From NCBI GenBank assembly GCA_006176705.1, contig QRFJ01004177.1:18615-82614 (forward strand): a stretch of 64,000 nucleotides of DNA, in the 5' to 3' direction. Under the pieces are notes generated by a model, which had not been told where the DNA came from, searched no databases, and worked only from the letters and a program-made list of their open reading frames with translations. The DNA is from Cocos nucifera. Taxonomy: Eukaryota; Streptophyta; Magnoliopsida; Arecales; Arecaceae. Below, one piece after another: positions 31,331-43,831 of the stretch (positions are counted from its first letter, which is position 1; every line of letters begins with the position of its first letter). The position numbers and the translations under genes are program-made.

Positions 31331-32640
31331 GATCTGCCAGATGTCGACTTTCGATCATCTATATCGAACATGAAGTCCGAGTCTGTGTATCCCTGGACTT
31401 GGAGTTCTCCATTACCAAAGACCAACATCATATCCTTAGTTCTTCTCAAGTACTTAAGGATACATTTCACAGAAGTCCAGTGTTCTTCACCTGGATTTGA
31501 CTGATATCTGCTTGTGACACTCACAGCATGGGCTATATCAGGTCGTGTACATAGCATGGCATACATGAGGCTCCCTATTGCAGAAGCATAAGGGATCTTG
31601 CTCATGCGTTCTATTTCCTCAGGTGTGCTGGGGCACATCTTCTTGGAAAGATGAATACCATGTCTGAAGGGTATTAATCCCCTCTTAGAGTTTTCCATAC
31701 TAAACCTCTTTAGTACTTCCTCTATGTACATTTTCTGTGAAAGTCCTAGCATCCTATTCGGTCTATCCCTATAGACCTTAATTCCTAGAATAAAGGATGC
31801 TTCACCTAGGTCTTTCATGGAGAATTCCTTAGACAACCACATCTTGACTGATGTCAACATGGGAATATCATTCCCAATAAGGAGGATGTCATCCACGTAC
31901 AATACGAGGAAGACAACAGCGCTCCCACTGACCCTTTTGAAAACACATGGTTCCTCTTCATTTTTGATGAAACCAAACTTTTTGATCACATCATTGAAAC
32001 GAGTGTTCCAGCTCCGAGATGCTTGCTTAAGTCCATATATGGACCTTTGCAGCTTGCAAACCTTGTGATCAGTATCACTGGATGTGAAACCTAGCGGCTG
32101 TTCCATATAGATATCTTCCTCAAGATATCCATTTAGGAATGCCGTTTTCACGTCCATTTGCCATATTTCATAATCGAAATAGGCTGCAACAGCAAGCAAT
32201 GTGCGGATGGATTTTAGCATAGCTACCGGGGAAAAGGTATCCTGATAGTCAATGCCTTCACGTTGACTATAACCTTTTGCCACCAGTCTAGCCTTGAATG
32301 TCTCCACATTCCCATCTGCACCAATCTTTCTCTTGAAGATCCATTTACACCCAATAGGTACTATACCTTCTGGTGGATCTACCAAGGTCCAGACTTGGTT
32401 TGAGTGCATCGAGTCGATCTCTGACTTCATTGCCTCAAGCCATTTCTCGGAGTCGATATCTGATATCGCCTCGTTGTAGGTTTTGGGATCATCACCATGA
32501 GCACCATTACCTATGAGGAACATTTCCTCTACGTCCTCTGAAATAATACCTAAGTATCTTTCAGGGGGACGGAAAACTCTTTCCGATCTACGAGGTGGAG
32601 GAGGTAGTGTTCTTATTGGCTCAACCTGATTTGGTTCCAC
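31297..32640 (-). pseudogene. copia reverse transcriptase, element E, long open frame
   Basis: A 447-codon open frame. N-terminal linker PPPPRRSERVFRPPERYLG (about residues 10-30), then NQVWTLVDPPEGIVPIGCKW, FKARLVAKGYSQREGIDYQD, QMDVKTAFLNGYLEEDIYME with the first catalytic Asp, IYGLKQASRSWNTRF, and an intact LYVDDILLIGN box (YVDD at 31888-31899). Then come CTRPDIAHAVSVTSRYQSN and GYTDSDFMFDIDDRKSTSG, the start of RNase H. It is the best-preserved RT in the window. It is joined downstream to a deleted RNase H and upstream to a broken integrase, so it would not be made as a normal polyprotein. Confidence 0.92.
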
Positions 32641-33254
32641 TTGGTCCTTAGCTCGTTCTGCTTGTGAGACTTTCTCATCAAGCTTAATCTGCTTTCCAAT
32701 GCCACTATCTTGAATAAACTATTTTTCAAGAAATATGGCATGTCGACTCACAATCACATTGTGGTCTTCTGGAATGTAGAAATAGTATCCTAATGACTCT
32801 TTAGGATATCCTATGAATCGAGCTCTAAAGGACCTAAACTCTAACTTGTCCGCTTGTTGTCTTTTGACATAAGCCGGACAACCCCAAATTCTGAGATGAC
32901 TCAGACTTGGTTTCTTACCGTGCCATATCTCATACGGTGTGGTAGGAACGGTTTTTAGAGGGAACCCTATTCAGTAAATAGATTGAAGTTAATAATGAAT
33001 GTCCCCAAAGAAAATCTGGGAGGTCTGTGAAGCTCATCATGGATCGAACCATATCCAATAGAGTCCGATTTCTCCGTTCTGAAACCCCGTTGAGTTGAGG
33101 TGTTCCTGGTGGAGTCCATTGAGAGACTATGCCATTTTCCTTAAGATAGTCTAGGAATTCCCGGCTAAGGTATTCACCTCCTCGATCTGATCGAAGAACC
33201 TTAATGGGTTTTCCAGTTTGTTTTTCTACTTCATGTCTGAATTCTTTGAACTTT
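32641..33254 (-). pseudogene. copia integrase C-terminal part, element E, broken
   Basis: Contains the RSDRGGEYLSREF segment (second catalytic Asp, near 33180), the GTPQLNG-type Glu region near 33100, LLNRVPSKT, IWGCPAYVK and FRARFIGYPKES. Lesions are a stop in LEK-stop-FIQDSG near 32718, an extra T near 32954 and an extra G near 33260. Except for these single lesions it matches element H closely. Confidence 0.83.
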
Positions 33255-34028
33255 TCAAAAGGCTTCAGACTTGTGTCTCATAAGATACACATACCCATAC
33301 CTAGACAGATCATCGGTAAAGGTAATGAAGTAGACAAAATTGCCTCTAGCCGGCACATCGAATGGGCCGCACACATCAGTATGTACTAGGGCAAGGAGAT
33401 CTGTGGCCCTCTCCCCATGTCCAACAAAAGGGAGTTTAGTCATTTTGCCTTGAAGACAAGATTCACAAGTTGGATATGACTCAAAAGTCAATGGACTCAA
33501 TAGCCCATTTTTCTCCAATTTGTTAATCCTATCTTCTGCTATATGACCTAATCTCAGGTGCCATAGATATCTGTCGTTTGGACTATCCCTAGGTCGTTTG
33601 GCATTCACGTTTTGCTCGATAGTTAAAACAGGTACATCAATATGCAACTGATAAAGACCATTAACAAGGAAACCATTTGCAATTTTATTTCTTTCATAAA
33701 GAATGTTACAATGGTCCTTAAAGAAGGTGATCACATAACCTTCTTGTGCTAAGCATGAAACAGAAATCAAATTCCTGCTAGCTGCAGGCACATAATAACA
33801 GTCTTTTAAAACTAAGTCTAAACCAGATGGTAATCGCAGAGGGTATGTTCCCACGGCTACTGCAGCAACTCTTGCTCCATTACCGACGCGTAGGATCATG
33901 TCTCCATCCCTCAGCCTCCTGCTATCCTCAAGACCCTGCATAGAAGTGCACAGATGAGCACTAGAACCAGAGTCAAGCACCCAACTGGATGCAGAAGAAA
34001 CCGTAAGGTTAGACTCAATAACGAGCAT
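33255..34028 (-). pseudogene. copia protease, pre-integrase and integrase core, element E
   Basis: A 257-codon open frame, part of the polyprotein. It has the protease motif SWVLDSGSSAHLC (about residues 14-27), DCYYVPAASRNLISVSCLA, the zinc-binding HLRLGHIAEDR...CESCLQGK region (about residues 160-200), LVHTDVCGPFDVPARG with the first integrase Asp, and FITFTDDLSRYGYVYL. The frame is lost at 33254 through an extra G where H has AAAAGCTTC. Everything visible is intact, so this is one indel away from continuing into the rest of integrase. Confidence 0.9.
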
Positions 34029-34057
34029 ACCTCCAGAAGGACCTTCCTTCTTGTTCT

Positions 34058-34501
34058 TTAGGGTGGCCAGGTAAGTAGGGCAGTTCCGCTTCCAATGGCC
34101 GTCGCTGTTGCAATGGAAACACTTTCCTTTGCCATCGACCTTTTTTTCTTCGGTTCTGCCTTCTTCTTCTTTGATCCTTCTACCTTTTGCTTTTTCACAG
34201 ACTTCTTTTTCTTTCCATAAGACTTTCTTTTGGAAGAAGTCCGTTCCATAGCAAGAACTGAGCCTTTAGAACCTTTCATAGAAAGCTCAGCGGTAACCAG
34301 CATATTCATCAACTCGGCCAAGGAATTTTGAAGTTTATGCATGTGGTAATTCATGATGAATTGCCCATATGCATCAGTCAAGGATTGCAGAATAATATCG
34401 TTCTGCAAATCCAAGTCCAACTTCACACCGAGCTTCTCAAGCTCTTCCATGTCCTTGATCATTGTCAGACAGTGATCTTGGACTGACTGCCCATCACGCA
34501 T
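34058..34501 (-). pseudogene. copia gag C-terminal half and zinc knuckle, element E
   Basis: The open frame has CLTMIKDMEELEKLGVKLDL, LTDAYGQFIMNYHMHKLQNS and a Lys-rich tail. The CCHC knuckle CFHCNSDGHWKRNC is present at about 34085-34130 but in another frame, separated by a T-run length change near 34143. The knuckle binds element RNA during packaging. Confidence 0.85.
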
Positions 34502-34516
34502 CTTAGCCTTAAAAAG

Positions 34517-34867
34517 TCATTTCGTGACTTGATATTTGGCTGCGCGACTCTGTTCACCAAACATCTCCTGCAGGTGAGCCAACATTTGGCGAGCAGTCCC
34601 GATATCTTCATGTTGGCGCTGGAGCTCATCAGACATCGAGCCCAACATGTAGTATCTGGCCTTATTGTCTTCGTCAATCCATTTTTCCAGAGACGCTCTC
34701 TGTTCAGTGGATGGACGAGCTGGTAAGGTGGGAGGGTCCTGGTCCAAAACATGTGTTAACTTCTCTGAACCCAAAACAATTTTGTAGTTCCTGAGCCAAT
34801 CTTTATAATTGGGTCCAGTCAGTCTATGTGTGTCTAGGATACGTGCCAGTGGGTTGGACGCAGACAT
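34517..34867 (-). pseudogene. copia gag N-terminal half, element E
   Basis: Starts MSASNPLARILDTHRLTGPN at 34867, the first ATG after the leader and the usual start of this family's gag. Then KIVLGSEKLTHVLDQDPPTL, KARYYMLGSMSDELQRQHED and EMFGEQSRAAKYQV. It is the UBN2-type gag core of copia elements. An indel near 34510 (run of A in CTTAAAAAGTC) separates it from the C-terminal half. The frame is otherwise clean. Confidence 0.88.
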
Positions 34868-36744
34868 TTTCCTGTAGAGAGTCAAAGATTCTAGTTAGAT
34901 ACTGTAATTTTGACTTGACCAATTTGTTTAGGGATTTTATTTTTAAACAAATTAGCTCCCACTATTTTCTCGGATCCCTACACTCCCTCTGTAGAGATGC
35001 GAAAATCTCCGCGATTGATGATTTCTAGTGGGTGGTGCGGTCTCACCAACTGACTCATCACCTCACCTAACAGTTATTGGTGATGGGTTAGCCAATGAGT
35101 GAACAACTCTTGTTCAATGATTCTCTAATCATGGTGCACCCAAACTTGGTCTCTAATTCATGAATCTCACCGTATCCGGAATATTGATCCACTCCTTAGT
35201 TAAGTCAGACCCACCATTTGCATAGACTGGGTTCCTAATTGGGTCTCTCACCGTATCCGAAATATTGAGCCCAACTCATCCTCCAGCCCATAGCATCCAA
35301 TGCCTAATAGACATGGTTGCGTCTTCCCGGTGCAACTGAGCCACTGTATCCAGCCGAGAACAATCAACCCCGGGAAGGGCCCGCACGTCTACAATGGTGG
35401 AAGACCTCGGACTTAATCTTTTCTTAGGGAGAATTGATTCAGGTCTCATTAAACTAGACTTGGCTTAGTCATAACAATTATGACTAACCTAGTGGCATGG
35501 GTCAGCTCGGATTATTGACCACCTCAGATCAGAACTGTGTCAACAGATATGGCCAGGTAAGTGAGACCGGTGGAAGGAATATGCCGTTAACTCGCACAAG
35601 AACGCATTCAGGTCGAGTAGCTTCCAATTAAAAACCAGTCGGTCGTCTGTGCCAAACTTACCTTAGACACCAAATTGTTGAGTCAGAACCAATTGGGTTA
35701 GCCTACAATCCAGACTCTAACCTCTGAGCCTAATTAGGTCTTGCTTGATCGTGACTCGATCTTGACCCAGACTTAATCCTATTAGGCTGGTCAATTTAAG
35801 CATTGTTGATCCCATCTAACCAACCAACTCTTGATTCGGTTTGATCAACCGCTTAGACCTAATTGAGCTACCCAAGCCCGAACCCAGTATTATGAATATG
35901 TCTTAGATCTGAAATTCTCAATTTTAGACCTAATTGAATATTCCATAAACTTAATTCTTAATTAAGTTGGGTTCATAAACAAAATATGCACAATAAATCC
36001 TAGGGTTTCAGGATCTAGGGTTTTGCAGAAAGTAAGTTTTGGGTTTCTGATTAAGGACGAACACGCAGCACCCCTACACGTCATAAGAACACCCCATCGA
36101 ATGGGAAGAGAGGGCCTTTAAACCCTTCTTCGTTCTTATGACCGGACGGCCAAGAGGAACGCCTTAATCAGGAACATGTAAATACTACAAAACAGTTATA
36201 GATCTATATCATATATCTCATATATAAATTTAGATCTAATCATGGCATATTTTGCATACATCTCATGTATCAATTCATGCATGTTTTCAGATCTAAATTA
36301 TCACATAATAATCTAAAAAATTAGATTTAAATTGATCTAATCAAAATAAATTCTAATCTAGACAATTATGTAGAACTATTCTACAACTAGTCTAGTCATG
36401 CATCTATCATATCTCATATGATATTTAAAATTAAATAATTTTTATTTGCTGTTTATCAGATGTTATTATAACACTTATAATATCAGAAAATAGTAAATAA
36501 GAAGATCTAAAATATGATTTAATCAGATTAAATCAAAGACATGCAAAACTATTCTATAGAACTATTCTATTCTAGAACTAGTCATGCATATCTTCATGTT
36601 CTTAGATCCAAATCATTTAATTTTAATTTTTCTGATTTCAGATCTGATCACATCTCATGTGACATCTGAAATCACTTTATTTTTAATTAAAATAAAATTA
36701 AAATCAGATCTAAACAATTTTAGAACCATGGCTCTGATACCAGT
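34868..36744 (-). other. Long leader (5' UTR) and tRNA-iMet primer site of element E
   Basis: About 1.87 kb without a sizeable ORF. The gag-proximal half has moderate GC; the half next to the LTR (36180-36720) is very AT-rich, with repeated AGATCTAAAT motifs. Just inside the LTR the minus strand reads TGGTATCAGAGCCATGG (36726-36742), the exact initiator-Met primer site, separated from the LTR by two bases. The function of the long leader is unknown; packaging signals are expected here. Confidence 0.85.
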
Positions 36745-39014
36745 TGAAGGGAAATCCTGATTTCCCGGTCCAGGTTCGTCCAGATCTGATTAGATCAAGA
36801 GATATATTTCAAAAATTTTCTCTTGATCTTAATCAGATCTTGATATATTTCAGATCTGATTCTTATTATTTTAATAAATAAAATAAAACAAGATAAATTA
36901 AATCAAATTTAATTTACCTGATTTGGGTAATCCTATTACCCTGTAGATGATCCTGATTGCAGCGGAAGGTTCTGGATCTTAGCCACGCAAGCGCCTGGCC
37001 TCTACCGGTATCCACTCGGGTTGGATCTGGAGATCCTCTTCTTCTCTATCACACCTCCAAAAATCAGATCTGGATCTGATCTGGAGGATCTTCAAAACTC
37101 TTTTGAAGATCTGCAGTCGTCCTTTTGCAGCAGCGCAGCCTTCTTGCTTTTGATCGCCTTTCCTTGATCTGAATCGCACCAAACTAAGTCCAAAACACTT
37201 TTTGGACGTGGAGAGCAAGAGGGAGAAGAGACTATGGCATGGAGAAGGAGGGGAGAGGCAGCCTTGGGGCGTATCTAATAGCATTGGAATTAGGGTTGGG
37301 CGCAGGGTCTTATTTATAGACCTCTTGTGATCCAACTCCTCTTCCTCTCAACCAATCACAACCCTTTGTGAAATCAGATCTAAATCTGATTGGTTGGAAT
37401 AGAGACCCCTGGATTCCTCCTTAGAGGGCGCCTAAGACCAGTCAAACTGGATTCTTAGTAGAACTCTGATTGGAATCCAAAAGGGAGGTGGAGTCCTTGT
37501 CCAACAAGGACTCCTAGGCGCCTCCTACTTGGGCTCACGCCACCCTTGGCGTGCGCCCTTCTCCTTGCCAGGTTCTGGCAGGGGGACAGGCCCCCACCAG
37601 CTCTCCAATAGGTGCATGACATGTGGTCAAAAGTCAAAGGGTGAATGGTCAACGTTTGACCAGTCAAAGGTAGACTTTTGACCAAAGTCAAAGAACAAGA
37701 AATGGCAGGTGACCAAAAATGGCAGGTAATGTCTTACAAATAAGACAACCTATTCTGACTTGGACAACCTCCAGTCAGACCATATGAAGGCCTCTGATTG
37801 AGCACAAACTCCTTTGGCTCAGTCAGGACAACTTATTTATGATAGTAAAAGAAGAACGTTAGGTTCAATCGAGTGCTAGCACGATTTCCTTGAACCTAAT
37901 TGAATCTCATTCAGATCAATTGAACTAGATCAGTTCAATTGATGATCACCAGATTCAAACCCTTGTTTGTGTGACCCAGTTAGGTTCAGTTCTGTATGGT
38001 AATGGGATATGTCATGATCTCTATCATAGACATCATCGAAACTCCTTTCGATGGATCAGAACTCTTCTGATTCGAACAGCTAGAATGATCGATCATCTAA
38101 ATCATTCTAATTGCTCCCAAAATCCACCAGTGACACCTAGCAGTATATGGTGGCAACCCATCAGAGCTGAATGCGAACCTCTTGGTGCAGCTACCTGTGT
38201 GATTAAGTTCTTCTATCTTGAGCCCCGATCAGATTAGGGTTAAGGTGAACTCGTCAAACCCTAGTCTCTGTCATATGATGTAATCATTCGATTCGAGTCC
38301 AATGTGAAAATCTAAATAGAAACTCTTTCTATTATTTCACTCTACCATGGCCATGGATTTCTGGACTTGATTCTCATGATCATCATAGGGCTACTCCTCT
38401 ACCACCGAGGTAGATAGATCCCATCTTGATGCAATCCAGTTCCTACAATGAACATGCTATAGCCAACATACACCTCAGGGTTCCATATGGCTAGGAGACC
38501 GAGTAATGGTGTAGTCAAACTATAACACCCTCAAGGTGAACTGCCGATGCATCTCAGGTCAAAGAACCAGACACACTACTGCAGCATCGAGTCAGTCATT
38601 GACGAGAAGGTAGACTTCCTAATGACTACTCGAGGTGGTCACGCTCAGTGCCCTCGTTCTCTAACGAGTACCTGTACTCTCGCTCCGGTGTCTCCACACC
38701 GTAGACTCAAGACTCATCTACTAAAGAGAAGCGATCGTACACCAACCTTCCGGATCAATCACCATCCTCGTGATGATCCTATGGTCGGGAGCTGTTTATG
38801 AGTTAATAATGATTATTCATGTCTTAAATTTTCAACTCTTGAAAATATGAATTATCATTACCATTAACTCAAAGGATGTATCACAGACACTAAATACACA
38901 TATGTGATAGAAAATAACCCATTTCATTAATTATAGTCAAAATTACAATTTTGCCCCTAGAAGTGTATTACAAGTGTCGGCCAATTCTGGCTTCTAGGGC
39001 ACATATATCTAACA
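36745..39014 (-). repeat. 5' LTR of element E
   Basis: The LTR is 2270 bp. TATA box 37311-37318, W-box cluster 37626-37692, hairpin 37915-37943, 71-bp inverted repeat 38800-38870. It ends CTAACA and is followed by GCCAC. By eye it is closer to the F LTR at 47083 than to its own partner at 28828. Confidence 0.92.
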
Positions 39015-39019
39015 GCCAC

Positions 39020-40703
39020 ATCATTCCGACCAATCATGGCCTTTTGTGCAATCAGACTAAATCTGATTGATGGGATGACATCATCTAATCTATCTAATCA
39101 GATGAGTGCCCCTCTGAATCATCATTAGATGGCACCAAGACTGGTCAAAGATAAGTCTTTGGCATCACCTAGGTTGAAACCCCGAAGCAACTGGAGTCCC
39201 ATCTATATGGGACTCTAGATGCTTTATCTATGGGTGCATGCCTCCCTAGGCATGCGCCCCTTATCCAACTACTTTTTAGTAAGTGGACTAGTCCAAAAAT
39301 TCTCTCCTATGGGTGCATGACACATGGGTAGATGTCTAAGTGTCAAAGGTCAATATTTGACCAAATGTCCAAAATAGAATTTAGCAGGTGACGAAAAATG
39401 GTTGGTGTTGTCTCAAATTCATCTCATAAATTAAGACAACCCTTTTCTAACCTGGACAAGCTTCAGTTAGATCAAGTAAAGATACCTGAGTGAGCCCAAA
39501 CATATTTGGCTCAGTCAAGACAACTTTTAATGATAATTAAAGGAGAATATTAGCCTCAATCGTGTGCTAGCATAATTTTCTTAAGCCTAGTTGAATCTTA
39601 TTCAAATCAATTGAACTAGGTTAGTCCAATTGATGATATCCAGATTGAAACTCTTGTTTGTGTGATTCAGTTAGATTCAATTCTGTATGGTAATGAGATA
39701 TGTTGCGATCTCTATCATCGACATCATCGAAACACCTTTCGATGGATCAGAACTTTTTTGATTCAGACAACTAGTATGATTGATCATCTAAATCATTCTA
39801 ATTGCTCTCAAAATCCACCAGTGACACCTAGCAGCATATGGTAGCAATCCATCAGAACTAAAAATGAACCTCTCGGTGCAGTTACCTATGTGATTAAGTT
39901 CTTCTATCTTAAGCCCCGATAGGATTAGGGTTAAGATAATCTCATCAAACCCTAATATCCGTCATATGATTAATCATTTGATTCAAGTCCAATGTGAAAA
40001 CCTTAATAGAAACTCTTTCTATTATTTCACTCTGCCATGGCCATGGGCTTATGGACTTGATTCTCATGATCATCATAAGGCTTCTCCTCATCTACCGAGG
40101 TAGATAGATTTTCTATTGGTGCAATCTAATTCCTACAATGAATATGCTATAGCCAACATACACCTTAGGATTTCAAATGGCTAGGAGACCAAGTCATGAT
40201 GTAGTCAAACTATAACACCCTCAAGATGAACTATCGATGTACCTCAGGTCAAAGAATCAGACACACAACTCCAGCTTTGAACCAATCATCGACGAGAAGG
40301 TAGACTTCCTAATGACTGCTCGAGGTGGTCATGCTCAGTGCCCTCGTTCTCTAACGAGTATCTGTACTCTCGCTCTGGTGTCTCTACACCGTAGACTCAA
40401 AACTTATCTACTATAAAAAAGTGATTGTACACCAACCTTTCGGATCAATCACCATCCTTATGATGATCCTATGGTTAGGAGCATTTTATGAGTTAATAAT
40501 GAAAATTCATGTCTTAAATTTTCAACTTTTGAAAATAAGAACTATCATTGCCATTAACTCAAAGAATGTATAACAGACACTAAATACACATTATGAAAAA
40601 AAATAATCTATTTTATTATTTATAGTCAAAATTATAATTTTGCTCTTCGAAGTGTATAACAAGTGTCAGCCAATTCTGGCTTCTAGGGCACACATATCTA
40701 GCA
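39020..40703 (-). repeat. 3' LTR of element D, second part (U3 side)
   Basis: Continues from 28827 after removal of E and one copy of GCCAC; the two parts add to 2292 bp, the family length. It has only about three W-box cores (39342-39362), a hairpin with one mismatch (39606-39634) and the 71-bp inverted repeat (40490-40560). It ends CTAGCA and adjoins a purine tract. Confidence 0.88.
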
Positions 40704-40717
40704 AACTCCCACTTGAC

Positions 40718-41403
40718 CTAAAGCCAATTGGCTACAAATCTAAGTCCCATCTTCTCAAGGTGGGTTTCAATCTTCTGCTGGCCCAACAGCTTTATAAGTG
40801 GGTTTGCCTCATTGTTTGCGGAGTTGACTCTATTGACCTCGACATTTTCTTTCTTGAGGTAATCATGGATGAGGTGGTATCGCCGCTCGATGTGTTGGAT
40901 TTTTAGTGAGACCTCGACTCCTTATCAAGAGCTATGGCGCCATTATTATCGTAGTATAGAGGAATGGCATCTGATAGCATCACTTCGATCTCTACGGCAA
41001 ACTTTTTATACCAGAATGCCTTCTTCATAGCTTCTGATGCAGCAATGTATTCTGCTTCCATGATGGAATCTGCTATTACTGTTTGTTTGAAACTCTTCCA
41101 ACTGACAGCACCACCATTACACATAAACAGATTTTCAGATGTCGACTTTTGATCATCTATATCAGACATAAAATTCGAATCTATATACCCTTGGACTTTG
41201 AGTTCTCCATTACCAAAAATCAAGAACATATCCTTAGTTCTTCTTAAGTACTTAAGGATACATTTCACAGAAGTCCAGTGTTCTTCTCCTAGATTTGATT
41301 GATATCTACTTGTGACACTCACAGCATGGGCTATATCAGGTCGTGTACATAACATGGCATACATGAGGCTCCCTATTGCAGAAGCATAAGGGATCTTGCT
41401 CAT
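40718..41403 (-). pseudogene. copia RNase H, element D
   Basis: The frame 41403-40903 reads CTRPDIAHAVSVTSRYQSN, then GYIDSNFMSDIDDQKSTS, SIMEAEYIAASEAMKKAFWY and YYDNNGAIALDKESRSH before a stop. Compared with other copies the first Asp region changed from YTDSD to YIDSN. The C-terminus (about 40720-40900) is recognisable but broken by stops and indels. Changes are mostly transitions, fitting age rather than sequencing noise. Confidence 0.85.
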
Positions 41404-41406
41404 GTG

Positions 41407-42183
41407 TTAAATCTCCTTTGGTGTGTTGGAACACATTTTTTTGGAGAGATGAATGCCATGTCTGAAGGGTACCAAACCCCTCTTGGAGTTTTTCATGCTA
41501 AACCTCTTTAGCACTTCCTCTATGTACATCTTCTGTGAAAGACCTAGCATCCTATTTGATCTATCTCTATAGACTTTGATTCTAAGAATCAAGGATGCTT
41601 CTCCTAGGTCTTTCATGGAGAATTCTTTAGATAATCATATTTTAACTATGGTCAACATGAAAATATCATTCCCAATAAGGAGGATATCATCCACGTATAG
41701 TACGAGGAAGACAATAACGCTCCCACCGATCTTTCTAAAAATACATGGTTTCTTCTCGTTCTTGATGAAACCAAATAATTTGATCACATCATTAAAATGA
41801 GTATTCCAGCTCTGAGATGCTTGCTTAAGTCCATATATGGATCTTTGCAGCTTGCATACTTTGTGATAAGTATCACTGGATGTAAAACTCAGCGGCTGTT
41901 CCATATAGATATCTTTCTCAAGATATCCATTTAAGAATGCCATTTTTACATCCATTTGCCATATTTTATAATCAAAATAGACTGCAATAGCAAACAATGT
42001 GTGAATGGATTTAAGCATGGCAACTAGCAAAAAAGTATCCTGATAGTCAATGCCTTCATGCTGACTACAACTTTTTATCACTAATCTAGCTTTGAATGCC
42101 TCTACATTTCCATCTGCACCAATCTCTCTCTTGTAGACCCATTTATACCCAATAGGTACTATACCTTCTGGTGGATCTACCAA
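41407..42183 (-). pseudogene. copia reverse transcriptase, element D
   Basis: Open from PPEGIVPIGYKWVYKRE through QMDVKMAFLNGYLEKDIYME, IYGLKQASQSWNTHF and an intact LYVDDILLIGN box (YVDD at 41686-41697) to 41635, then a stop, then KDLGEASLILRIKVYRDRSN to 41407, where another stop precedes MSKIPYASAIG. The residues match element E at the catalytic motifs but carry many conservative changes. Dead by stop codons, not by loss of the active site. Confidence 0.87.
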
Positions 42184-42198
42184 GGTCCAGACTTGGTT

Positions 42199-42889
42199 TT
42201 AGTGCATCAAGTCAATTTTTGACTTCATTGCCTCTAACCATTTCTCAGAGTTGATATCTGATATTGCCTCGTTATAGATTTTCGAAATATCACCATGAAC
42301 TCCATTACCTACGATGAACATTTTCTCTAGTGCCTCTTTAATAGTGCCTAAGTACCTCTCAGGGGGACGAAAAATCCTTTTCGATCTTTGAGGTGGAGGA
42401 GGTAGTGATTGTATTGGCTCAACCTGATTTGATTCCAAAGGGTCCTTAGCTCTTTGCTCTTGGGAGACTTTCTCCTCTAGCTTGATCTACTTTGTAATGC
42501 TGCCATCTAGAATAAACTATTTTTCAAGAAAGATGGCATGTTGACTCATAATCATATTATGATTTTCTGAAATGTAGAAATAATATCATAATGATTCTTT
42601 AGGATATCCTATGAATCGAGCTCTAAAGGACCTATAGTCTAACTTATCCACTTGTTGTCTTTTGACATAAGCCAGACATCCTCAAATTCTGAGATGACTC
42701 AGACTTGATTTCTTACCATGCCATATCTCATACGGTGTGGTAGGAACGGTTTTAGAAGGAACCCTATTCAGTAAATATATAGCAGTTAATAAACTATCCT
42801 CAAAAAAAATTAGAGAGGTCTGTAAATCTCATCATGGATCAGACCATATCTAATAGGGTCCGATTCCTCCATTCTAAAATTTCATTGAG
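42199..42889 (-). pseudogene. copia integrase C-terminus and linker, element D
   Basis: Linker frame 42438-42199 with PPPPQRSKRIFRPPERYLGT. Beyond it the LEK-stop-FILDGS and FRARFIGYPKES regions are visible, broken by several stops between 42440 and 42890. Confidence 0.75.
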
Positions 42890-43831
42890 TTAAGGTATTC
42901 CAGGTGGAGTCCGTTGAGAGACTATGCCATTCTGCTTGAGATAGTCTAGGAATTTTTGACTAAGGTATTCACCTCCTTGATCTAATCGAAGAACCTTAAT
43001 GGAATTTTTAGTTTGCTTTTCTACTTCATGTCTGAATTCTGTAAACTTTTCAAAGGCTTTAGACTTGTATCTCACAAGATACACATATCCATACCGAGAC
43101 AAATCATCGATGAAGATTATGAAGTAGACAAAATTGCCTCTAGCTGGCACATTAAATGGGCTGCATACATCAGTATGTACTAGGGCAAGTAAATTCGTGG
43201 CCCTTTCCCCATGTCCCACAAAAGAAAGTTTAGTCATTTTACCATGAAGACATGATTCACAAATTGGATATGACTCGAAAGTCAATGGACTCAATAGCTC
43301 GATTTACTTCAATTTATTAATCCTATCTTCTGCTATATGACCTAGTCTAAGGTGCCATAGATACCTATCATTTGGACTATCTCTTGATTGTTTTAATTTT
43401 ATGGTATTCATATTTTGCTTGATATTAAAAATAGATACATTAATATGTAACTGGTAAAGACCGTTAATAAGAAAATCACTTGCAATTTTATTTCTTTCAT
43501 AAAGAATATTACAATGGTCATTAAGAAAACTAATTACATAACCTTCTTGTGCTAAACATGAAATAAAAATCAAATTCCTACTTGCTGCAGGCACATAATA
43601 ATAATCTCTAAGTACTAAATCTAAACCAGATGGTAGTCGAAGAGGATAGGTTCCTATGGCCACAGCAGCAATTCTTGCTCCATTTCCAATGCATAGGATC
43701 ATCTCACCATCCCTCAGCCTCCTACTATCCTCAAGATCCTTCATGAAAGTGCATAAATGAGCACTAGAACTAGAGTCAAGCACCCAACTGGATGCAGAAG
43801 AAATCATAAGGTTACATTCAATAATGAGCAT
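42890..43831 (-). pseudogene. copia protease, pre-integrase and integrase core, element D
   Basis: Two frames. 43831-43304 has protease SWVLDSSSSAHLC, in which the catalytic D-S-G has become D-S-S, then HLRLGHIAEDRINKLK and a stop. 43294-42890 has CESCLHGKMTKLSFVG, LVHTDVCSPFNVPARG with the first integrase Asp, FIIFIDDLSRYGYVYL and RLDQGGEYLSQKF. The Gly-to-Ser change would be expected to kill the protease. Confidence 0.86.

Larger units (their letters stand above)
28828..39014 (-). mobile_element. Ty1/copia element E, young and structurally near-complete
   Basis: The element is 10187 bp, flanked by a perfect GCCAC duplication (28823-28827 and 39015-39019). LTRs are 28828-31120 and 36745-39014. 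The interior has a purine tract, pol (RNase H truncated, RT, integrase, protease), gag, a 1.86-kb leader and a tRNA-iMet primer site. Domain order protease-integrase-RT-RNase H marks it as copia; motifs such as CTRPDIAHAVSVTSRYQ suggest the Tork/TNT1-like branch (moderate confidence). Few substitutions separate it from F and H, but a deletion in RNase H and several frameshifts make it non-autonomous. Confidence 0.93.

Noticed and set aside
36726..36742. Possible tRNA gene beside the LTRs (match to initiator Met tRNA 3' end)
   Set aside because: Only the short primer-binding complement is present; there is no tRNA body.
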